A stretch of 64,000 nucleotides of DNA from Hydractinia symbiolongicarpus (Eukaryota > Cnidaria > Hydrozoa > Anthoathecata > Hydractiniidae). The notes below the pieces were generated by a model. The model did no database searches and was not told the DNA's origin. It worked only from the letters and a program-made list of their open reading frames with translations. The number at the start of each line of letters is the position of its first letter. Within the stretch, counting starts at the first letter, position 1. Below are positions 55,538-63,200 of this stretch, one piece after another. Where the stretch lies: assembly GCF_029227915.1 (NCBI RefSeq), contig NC_079886.1, forward strand, positions 6,820,001-6,884,000, written 5' to 3'. Made by a program: the position numbers and the translations under genes.

Positions 55538-56283
55538 CTAAGCCATGTCAATGTCGAACATTCCCTCAAACAACTCACGCGCATCATCGTCGGGCAGGGT
55601 AAAGTGGTTTTTGTAAGAGTTCGCAGACCCTAGGGTGTCCTCCTTAAACCGACACCAGGTGTGTATCGCGTTAGGATCGTCACATCTCCCGAGTATAGTG
55701 CTCTCGGGATGCTTATCATGAGGATGGTTCTTTTTAACCACGCATAGCACGTTGTCATATTGATGTCGATGCGGGACGTGTCTTTCTCGTAGTTCAACGA
55801 TTTCTTCGTCCCTCTCCTGGAGGTCGTCCTCTAGGTTCGCAATGGTCACGTCCCTTTGATCGAGATCATCCGCAAGGAGCGCCAGGGCTATATCTTTTTC
55901 TTCGATTGTTGCGGCAAGCTTTCGCATTTCTTTTGGTAGCACCTCTTCAACAACCCATGCCAAAAATGGCTCTGCCTTGGATTTCTTACACCTTAAAAGG
56001 AAGTAATAGAGACCGTGTTCTGTCAGTAACAGCGTGTCTGGATGAAGGGGGTCGATATCGACCCCCTTGTCTTCTGCGGTACTTTTAACCTCCCAGGCCC
56101 GCTTTACATGCTTCTCCGGTACATGTGCCTAAATAGCTTTTCTACCATCACGATTATCATCTACCATCACGATTATCAGCCGACAGCTCTCCACACGTCT
56201 TTGGCTACGAGGCATTGGCCTCTTTCCTTAATGTACAAAGAACGAACTTTGCTGTCTTCGAAAAAATTACTGACTAAGGACAT
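55538..56283 (-). pseudogene. Disrupted BRO-N paralogue
   Basis: From an ATG at 56283 the frame is homologous to the start of the intact BRO gene (RGQCLVAKDVWRAVG against KGQCIVASDVWRAAG) but ends at TGA after 35 codons (56178-56176). There a 19-bp tandem duplication (56141-56159 and 56160-56178) and another stop break it. The homologous frame resumes with EKGVDIDP-like, LHPDTLLLTEHGLYYFLLRC and EPFLAWVVEE and stays open to 55538 with a coiled-coil middle (IANLEDDLQERDEEIVELRE) and a diverged C-terminus ending DDDARELFEGMFDIDMA. Duplication and decay of BRO genes is common in large DNA viruses. Confidence 0.65.
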
Positions 56284-56407
56284 CTTTCTTATACACGCCA
56301 AGGCTCAACTAGGGATTCAAGGGACCAAGCTGAGGAAGCCATGGATATTTTTCACATAACTCTTCAATATCCCGAGTCGTGTTTTAGCTGTTTTTGTAAT
56401 CTATCAA

Positions 56408-56436
56408 GACGGGCTTCGCCCTTCCGCTGACACGGG
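56408..56436. repeat. Short GC-rich repeat, partial copy
   Basis: GACGGGCTTCGCCCTTCCGC then TGACACGG matches the central part of the 57-bp element, with the GAA hairpin loop inverted to TTC. It lies between the two BRO genes. Confidence 0.5.
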
Positions 56437-56450
56437 TTACAAAAAAAATC

Positions 56451-57173
56451 CTAGATCTCGGCAAGCTCCATCAATCTCTGATGTGTACAATTACGACCTA
56501 ATCGAAAGTGTTTTAGACGTTCGGGATTTACTTCGATGCATCCACGCTCTCGGAGCCAGTTGTAATGTATAATGGCATTTGGAGTTTCTGCAAGAACGAC
56601 GAGTTGACCGTTGGGATGATCTGTTAACTTGTTGCGAATCTTTTGCACTACATAGCCTTGTTGCCCACATATAGCGACATACGGATATTCATCGTTGTTA
56701 TTCTTTTGGATTATAACCATCCCGTTATCCTTTCTAGGGTCTTCAAGGTGAGGAACGGCTCGCTTATGTAGTTCTTCAATTTCTTGCTCTTGTGCGGCTA
56801 TCGTTTGATCATTGTACTCCAAGTCGTTGTTGCGCAGAGCCAGCGCCGCTTCCTTTTCTTCAACAACCCAATCCAAAAATGGTTCTGCTTCAGGTCTACC
56901 ACACCTCAAGAGGAAGCAATAAAGGCCTGGCTCTGTCAGCAAAACTGTGTTTGGGTGGATAGATCTGTCCACCCCCTCGAGCTCAACAACAACAGCGTCG
57001 CCAAGCCGTATTTTGTACTTGTCGGGAACAAGTCTCTGAAGGGCTTTTACTCCCGCCTCCCGCTTATAGCCCGCGGCTCTCCAAACATCGGAGGCAACGA
57101 TGCATTGACCTTTATACTGAACAAAGAATGATCGGACTTGCTTTGCTTCAAAGTAATCAACCACAAGAGACAT
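56451..57173 (-). CDS. BRO-N domain protein (240 aa)
   Basis: Residues about 12-105 follow the BRO-N domain: VRSFFVQYKGQCIVASDVWR, then GVKALQRLVPDKYKIRLGD, then HPNTVLLTEPGLYCFLLRC and AEPFLDWVVEE. A coiled coil (ALALRNNDLEYNDQTIAAQE) links it to a C-terminal domain with NGMVIIQKNNNDEYPYVAIC and HYNWLRERGCIEVNPERLKH, resembling the extensions found behind BRO-N or MSV199 in iridoviruses and poxviruses. Known of the family: DNA-binding regulators often multiplied in large DNA viruses. The start context (AAGAAATATG) is not the AATAAATG type, so it may belong to a different expression class. A broken paralogue lies downstream. Confidence 0.75.
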   Translation of the reverse strand: MSLVVDYFEAKQVRSFFVQYKGQCIVASDVWRAAGYKREAGVKALQRLVPDKYKIRLGDAVVVELEGVDRSIHPNTVLLTEPGLYCFLLRCGRPEAEPFLDWVVEEKEAALALRNNDLEYNDQTIAAQEQEIEELHKRAVPHLEDPRKDNGMVIIQKNNNDEYPYVAICGQQGYVVQKIRNKLTDHPNGQLVVLAETPNAIIHYNWLRERGCIEVNPERLKHFRLGRNCTHQRLMELAEI

Positions 57174-57337
57174 ATTTCTTATATGTCAAGAGTCTAACCA
57201 CAGTTTTTTGTGATTCGCAAAATGTCACAAAATTACTGGATCCAATAACGAACACCTTGTTGAGGAAGCCATGGATATTTTTGTAGCCTCGTGAAGCTAC
57301 AAAAAAGTTGAGTCTCGCTAGTCTTCAAGCGCAGGCG

Positions 57338-57535
57338 CTATATACGCGAAGGCTCATAGATCCAATAATTAACACCAAGCTGAGGAAGCCATGGATATTT
57401 TTCGCATAACTCTTCAATACCCCGAGTCGTGTTTACCAGTTTGCTGTCAGCGTCATCATTCACAGCATCTATTAGGCGGGCATGGGCTCTCAAAAGAGCT
57501 TGATACACAGCTTTAATTACGCTCTCATTATCCAT
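57338..57535 (-). CDS. Small 65-aa helical protein; 3' end duplicated nearby
   Basis: Mostly alpha-helical (KAVYQALLRAHARLIDAVND), ending RGIEELCEKYPWLPQLGVNY. The coding sequence for the EELCEKYPWLPQLG part is repeated at about 56306-56390, and the PWLPQ part again at about 57255-57290. A segment with TTCTTAYATGTCAAGAGTCT is shared by 57176-57200 and 57539-57563, so the area between the BRO genes and the ATPase has been shuffled by local duplication. Function unknown. Confidence 0.45.
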   Translation of the reverse strand: MDNESVIKAVYQALLRAHARLIDAVNDDADSKLVNTTRGIEELCEKYPWLPQLGVNYWIYEPSRI

Positions 57536-57548
57536 CTTTTCTTACATG

Positions 57549-58174
57549 TCAAGAGTCTAACTTGCATCCAACAATCTTGTAACTTCTAGGATGCTCCAGT
57601 CTTACGTACAAGCAAGCATGCTTGGACTTCTTGAGCTGAGCCTTAATAATGGAAATTTCTTCCCTACTTGAAATTACATCGTTCTCTTCATGAATGAGCT
57701 CAAACAATTCTTCCGATTCTTTGGATACCAGACAAAAAGCTGTTTCATTTGATCCCTTACTGTTATTGGAATCTTTTTATATCTTTGTGTTAGTAGCCAG
57801 AGACTGTGTTTGCGATGTCTACCCGAAACAGCTAGTTCTAGCAACGCACCACGAGTTTTGTCGAGACTCTCGTCGGCTATCATATCGTCAACGATAAACA
57901 ACGTCTCTTCGCCCGCCAGCAATAACGAAAGTTTTTGAATCCACTCGAACAGCTGATCCTTGGGCTCTATCAGAAAGACATAGTCATCCCTCCATACCGA
58001 GGATCTCTCTTGATAAGTGTTGTTCCAGCGGAGGGTAGGACAGAGAATGACAATGTTGTCGAAATGCTGCCTATACTCGTTCTCAACCAAATCCAGGACA
58101 CGCTGCGTCTTGCCACAGCTTGTCGGCCCGGTGAAGATTGCCGTATGCTGCTCCTTGACAATGTCTAGAGTCAT
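57549..58174 (-). pseudogene. A32-like genome-packaging ATPase, frameshifted near the C-terminus
   Basis: Walker A GPTSCGKT at residues 16-23, Walker B LFIVDDMI at about 91-98, and ELAVSGRHRKHSLWLLTQRY as sensor region identify the FtsK/HerA-type A32 packaging ATPase, which pumps DNA into virions. The frame from 58174 ends at 57674. However, from about 57713-57727 another frame carries the natural continuation (ENDVISSREEISIIKAQLKK, then SKHACLYVRLEHPRSYKI) to TGA at 57551-57549. A lost A in the run at 57720-57722 would explain the break. The start reads AATAAAATG and overlaps the TGA of the upstream decayed frame. Confidence 0.8.
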
Positions 58175-58394
58175 TTTATTCTGAGGGTATTGCTTTGTGT
58201 TTGCCTAGTGACAGACACGAAGCTTGTAGGGCGCTTACTTCGGGATGAAGCGGTTACCTCATCAAGCGATGGGACATCACCATTTTCATGATACCGTAGC
58301 GGGATATCTATTTCTTGGTCTCCATGTTTAACTCGTGTTTACCGTCGGGGTAAACACGAATGTGGTCAACTATTTTGTAGGCATCATGGAACGC
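58171..58394 (-). pseudogene. Small decayed frame between the 80-aa gene and the ATPase
   Basis: A protein-like frame AFHDAYKIVDHIRVYPDGKH runs to TAG at 58310-58308. A second frame takes over with IDIPLRYHENGDVPSLDEV and ends in TGA that overlaps the ATPase ATG. One frameshift and a missing ATG suggest a broken small gene, last of its group before the ATPase. Family unknown. Confidence 0.4.
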
Positions 58395-58612
58395 TTATAC
58401 CACCCTTTTTTTATCGCGTAATCGTCGAATAATATCGATCCTGTCATATATCCAGCGAGCTTCAAGCCGTCCTCCATGTCCATCTTGGCCCCCGGTCTAG
58501 AAACCCCCAGAGCCTTTTTCGCGCCTAGCGCCAAGACAATAGTATAGGATATTAGTCTGACAGATTCCCACAAGGAATCAACGACTTCTTTCTCATACTC
58601 TTTTCTGCTCAT
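58370..58612 (-). CDS. Small membrane protein (80 aa)
   Basis: After a charged N-terminus (MSRKEYEKEVVDSLWESVRL) a hydrophobic helix follows (ISYTIVLALGAKKALGV), then a polar stretch and a second weak one (LAGYMTGSILFDDYA). It starts with an exact AATAAATG. A putative virion or morphogenesis factor by start motif and size only. Confidence 0.5.
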   Translation of the reverse strand: MSRKEYEKEVVDSLWESVRLISYTIVLALGAKKALGVSRPGAKMDMEDGLKLAGYMTGSILFDDYAIKKGWYKRSMMPTK

Positions 58613-58622
58613 TTATTATAGG

Positions 58623-59007
58623 TTATCGCATCTTGAAAATGTCGATATGACGCTCTTGCTCCTGCGGAGACGGGCGAAGCCCTTCCGCTGACACAGCCAC
58701 CAGGCGATCGCGTTGCGTGGGTTGAGACGGCCCTTCCGCTGGCGCACCTGTGGAGACGCTAGGTGATGGGTTTTCAGCAGGCTTCTTACGTATGTAATAG
58801 ACTGCCACGCAAGCGTCCTCCAGCGACATAGAGACTGTCCAGGAACTTGTAAGGACTTGCGACAGGTTCCTCTTGCGAAGTACTTTTGCACACGTTCTTC
58901 TGTAAGTCAGCCTTGTTTTTGCGATTCCATTCAGCAAGTCTTTTCCCAGCGGCAACACGACCCTCATTCTTCTTGGTTATGACTTGGTTAGATTGTTCTT
59001 CACTCAT
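58623..59007 (-). pseudogene. Frameshifted Polinton gene carrying copy b of the GC-rich element
   Basis: The ATG at 59007 with exact AATAAATG opens a basic frame (EGRVAAGKRLAEWNRKNKAD, then SPYKFLDS) that runs out at 58786. From about 58830 a neighbouring frame carries a membrane-like and Pro/Ser-rich continuation (LEDACVAVYYIRKKPAENPS) to 58623, including DRLVAVSAEGLRPSPQEQE from the GC-rich element. One frameshift is needed to join them. The predicted type is a small basic protein with one membrane segment. Confidence 0.5.
58654..58710 (-). repeat. 57-bp GC-rich element, copy b, in frame
   Basis: Matches 50411-50467 at 53 of 57 positions. A further partial piece (CCCTTCCGCTGGCGCACCTG, GGAGACGCTAGG) follows at 58724-58757. 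Confidence 0.75.
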
Positions 59008-59256
59008 TTATTTAGTTAGAGACTTGCCCTTGGAAAAATAGTAGATGAGGATGAAAAGAAGTCTTTATCTGAAGTGCCTAGTTCGGGGGATGAAACGGGG
59101 GACGTTTCATCCGCCGTTTCATCTCCCACCTACAACGAGGGGAAAGCCATCTACTGTTTTAAACGACGGAAGGCACGTTTGGTCTAAAAATTTTGTAAAG
59201 TTTGGAGCTTTACAAAATTTCCTCGTAGTGAGCGCTGGCTCTTCTGACGAATCAGT

Positions 59257-59493
59257 CTAGATCTTGAATCTGGAGGCCTTCAAACCGTTTCTGCCAGCGT
59301 ATCTTATCGCGTTCTTATACGAAGTACTCACTAAATTACACGACTGTGGCGGAAAGCGATCAGCTTCTGGTGTCAGGATTACCCAAGCGCGTGAGTGGGA
59401 GTCACCGTAGATACCACACCAATCTGTGTACCGTGCTTTTATTCTGCCCATTTTCCCCTTGCTTATACGATCAATATTTTCACTATTGCTCAT
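59257..59493 (-). CDS. Unrecognised 78-aa protein overlapping the 211-aa gene
   Basis: The ATG at 59493 lies 8 bp upstream of the previous gene's stop in another frame (overlap 59483-59493), a typical compact-virus arrangement. The product is basic with a compact middle (GRIKARYTDWCGIYGDSHSR) and NAIRYAGRNGLKASRF at the end. It contains one Cys and one His, but no protease or other known motif can be claimed. Confidence 0.45.
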   Translation of the reverse strand: MSNSENIDRISKGKMGRIKARYTDWCGIYGDSHSRAWVILTPEADRFPPQSCNLVSTSYKNAIRYAGRNGLKASRFKI

Positions 59494-60118
59494 GCGTATC
59501 TTTGATAGACTGTTTCCCATCTTTTTCTTGCTGTTCGTCATCTCGCTTTTCATCTGTCTTGGACACATGCTTCACGGAGAGCTGAGTGTGATTAATTGTA
59601 TGAGCAGCAACCAAGAGCGGAGCCAGATATTTTCCAAAGGCAGAGTACACAAGGATCCCCAAATCTGCCATGGAGTCTTTAATGATGGGGTCCTCTTCGA
59701 TGTCTTTTCTAAGTCCTTCGACAGAGTCGATTTTGACGTAATTTCCCACAGCGTTAGCGTACAGGTTGATAGCATGCGTAGAGAGTGCTTTGGCGGTCTT
59801 TTCTCCCTTTTCGTTGAGCTCTCGTTGAACATAGTCGGCGTACGCCTTGTCGATCGCCTCCTCAGGAGCTTTGTCGACAAATCCTTCGGTACATTTTTTG
59901 GGTAAAAGATGCGATTTCCCTTGCCTTATCGCATCCTTCAAGGCTTGGCGATTGTCTGCCGGTTTTTCTTTGGCTTGAAAGGCTTCTGCTGGTGTGTCAT
60001 CAAATATAGCTGTAATCTCACTCATCTTTATTAGAAGCCTTCTATAGTGTAAAAACCAGAGCACGATCAAGACGTATGGAAGAATTATTGCTACAGTGAG
60101 GCTTATGTCGTTCATCAT
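59483..60118 (-). CDS. Membrane-anchored Polinton protein (211 aa, or 180 aa from an inner start)
   Basis: From 60118 (context AATAAAAATG) a hydrophobic helix (ISLTVAIILPYVLIVLWFLH) precedes a cytoplasmic-type helical domain (PEEAIDKAYADYVQRELNEK) and a very charged C-terminus (KTDEKRDDEQQEKDGKQS). A second ATG at 60025 also has AATAAAG before it and would give 180 aa without the anchor, so two forms may exist. Residues about 145-175 (MADLGILVYSAFGKYLAPLL) form a further hydrophobic stretch. The family is not recognised. Confidence 0.55.
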   Translation of the reverse strand: MMNDISLTVAIILPYVLIVLWFLHYRRLLIKMSEITAIFDDTPAEAFQAKEKPADNRQALKDAIRQGKSHLLPKKCTEGFVDKAPEEAIDKAYADYVQRELNEKGEKTAKALSTHAINLYANAVGNYVKIDSVEGLRKDIEEDPIIKDSMADLGILVYSAFGKYLAPLLVAAHTINHTQLSVKHVSKTDEKRDDEQQEKDGKQSIKDTHEQ

Positions 60119-60264
60119 TTTTATTTTTCAAAACAAAACCCTCGTGGTAAGGGTATGATTGGATAGCGCAACACTTTCCAACTCACACGCATCTTTAAGC
60201 GAGCATTTGTAGCTCTTTTTTACTTGCTTGTATAGTGCATCCTTTACATTTTTAAATCCGCGAC
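60119..60264. repeat. Spacer sharing repeats with the pre-integrase region
   Basis: CGTGGTAAGGG, CTTTAAGCGAGCATTTGTAG and TTTTTACTTGCTTGTATAGT follow in the order seen at about 52925-53020. The shared part is about 100 bp in the same orientation, next to the 3' end of the polymerase gene. Confidence 0.5.
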
Positions 60265-63200
60265 TTACAATTCCAAAGGCACCGTATGTATACCATCCTC
60301 GAGTACCTTTCGCTTATCATAAAACGCCGAGAGGCCCAGCTTGTTTTGTTCGTACGTAACCATCCCCTGGTTGCGCACCCTGAAACCTACGTTTTTCACA
60401 GTGTCAATAAAGCCATTCAACGCGTTCTTATACCTCTCCCATGTCATAGCGTTCCGCTTCTTCGACATGCCCTTTAAGGAGAATTTTGTGCCCTCTTTAC
60501 CTTCCACAAAGTAACACTTGGTTGTGTCAGCGATCATCCTAAACCCGATAAATTCCGGTTTGAATATCCCTCCTGTTCGACTTGAGTACTTATCAGTGAC
60601 GAGCCAGTTTTTTACGTCTTTGTCGTACTCGTCAAGTAGTTCAGGGCGAACGACATCTCGCAACTCTTCCCCAGAGATCGCAAAGTATCCACTGTCTGTG
60701 TCCATGTAGACGTACTCAAAGTCTCGACGATCCACGTACTTATTCAAAAAATCGTAATAGAACTCAAGCATGCGCAATTTGGCCAGCTGGTACACTGCAA
60801 TGCCACACTGGTACGCTCTGTCGATATGCACCTTTTTCTTTCCTTCTCGGATCTCGTAAGCATCACCTATCTCTTCAAGATCTTCAAGGTACGGCGATCT
60901 CATCGCTGCATCCACCGTCTTTTCATCTCTCGTAAAGGTGGTGTTCGCATGCCTCGCTGGGTCCTCGATCATTTTTCCATAGAACGTGTTCCCCTTCAAC
61001 TTCGCCGTATCTCCCGCGATGCGCTTGTCGGGGTCTTTATCGGCTTGTCGTCGTGCATCTGCAATTTCTTCCGGAAACCACGCAAACGGTTTACCTCGAG
61101 TGTACTTGATGAATTGGTGAAAAGCAGTCACTTTCAGGCCATAGTCAAGGTACCACTCGAGAAAGGTTGTGAACAGCAAGATCTTTTCAGCTTTCATCAA
61201 CCCTAGGAGTTTACGTGTGCCTGAAATACGTGTTCGCCCTGTTGCTTTTAGGTACTCGTGCATGTGCTCGGGGATTTGATCGTCGGGTATCTCCTTGACC
61301 ACAAATAGCGGAGCCATCTCGCTGAATTTGTCATAAAGTTTCAGAGGGACCTCGATGTCGACCTGCGCAAAACCAAAGAGGGATCCATTTTGCATACCTT
61401 CTTTCAACAGTCTGATGTTGTGCTCAGCCGTGGGTGGTTTGATCTTGATCAGCTTCTCTTTACCGCATGGAAAGTAGTTCATCAACCTACTAGGGTACAG
61501 CAGGTTCGCGTCAAGCCCCAAAACAGTTTTGCACTTCCGTGGCTCCTGGTAGATGTGAGATCTGATACCCGTCACGTCTCTCTCGTGGTACCTACAGAAT
61601 ACGATGGCAGGCCCTCCCACCATGCCCGTCTGCAAGAGCTCGTAGGCCTCATTCTTCGTGCACTCAGTGCAAGCCTTTTGCACCTTTTTGCACGCCTTGC
61701 ACTTCTTGTTGAAGCAGTCTTCATTACACTTATGCTTACAAGGCTCTCCTGGAGCGTATAGCTCTAGCTTTGGATTCAGTTGTAGAGACTTATTCAAGAC
61801 GTAGCGCATCGATAGGCCTGAAATAATTACTGCGTCTTTCAAGATGTCTATCTCGTCGTCGTAGTACTGCAACCTTGTCTTTTCCACAGCTTCGATGAAA
61901 GGTTCCACGTCGGCTAAATTGTACTCACACAACCAGTCCATCATGGTGACGCAGCCTCGCTTGTAAAACTCTGCACGGAATGTTTTGTACTCATCAAGAG
62001 AGGGGGTGTTTTTACCAATAAGACTGCTATAGAAGTGTTCGTACGCCACGGGTCCGACGTGGGTTAGGTCGTCATAGCTCGTCAGCCACTCGTATGGGAA
62101 CACGAGCTTTTCGAGTTTGCAATCCAGAGACTTGCACCATTGGTCGTAGCTCATACTAGGAGCGAGAAAATTTTTGATATCGAGAAATTTGAACCTCGAG
62201 GTTGTGAAGAACATGTGGTCGTTGTCTTTCTTCGCGACGTTGATCTTTTCGCTATCGTCTTTGGCAATTTGATCGACAAAGTACCGCTTGATCATGTTCA
62301 GGTCATACTTGCCACTGTTGAAGCCGATCACGGCCACTTGGTTTACCCACTCGTTCCATGCATTCTGAGTCTTATCTGGAAGCATGTCAAAATCCTTGGG
62401 TCTCGGGTACATTCTCTCCACCTCTTCCACGATGAGGGCGTGTCTCTTGTCGAGCTGCTCCACAAACCGTTTAACCAAGATCTTGGGATCATCGTGCTCC
62501 AGGAACGTTGGATCTCCGTTCAGACTATCGTGAATAGCGACGCTGACTGCTGTTTGCCGCTGATTCAGAGGGAGCATGAGGGCCTCGAAATCAAACACGA
62601 TGTAGTGAGGGTAGGGTCGAAATTCTTTCTTGAAGTACCTCTTGGCTTTGGGTAGGCTCTCACACTCCCACACTGTGACGAGGTTGTAGCCAAGTTTTCG
62701 GATGCCTTCCTCCTTTGATTTGGTGGCCGTATATCGATTTTTGTTTGTTCCTTGGCAGGGGCATCCGTGCCACTTGCAACCGTGGTACTCATAGACTGTC
62801 CTGGTCTGAGGTTCATAGCCGTCTACCTTGTAGACCTCATTTTCGTTCTCCCCGTAGCGAATCACGCGTTCTCCTCCATGCCCACAGAGTGCGTGATGGA
62901 TGTGTCTTTCAGTTTCGCTCGAGCCATTTACAAGCGTCATAGCTGAAGCCCTCACCGTAAAAGACCTTCTATGACTTGCTAGGCATGCGCTTGACCTTCT
63001 TGCCTTTGCAGATGATAATCGGCTTTTTTCCTTCACATATCTTCTTATGTCTCGTAAGATCTCCGCCGCTTGTAAACATTTGCTTGCAGGCTTCGCATTC
63101 CCATTTCTGTCGTGCCAGTACGTCTAAATCCTTGATGTAGAAACAGTGCCCACCCAACATGCCGAGGTTGATTGTGTCTAAATCTTTTTTGTATTGATTC

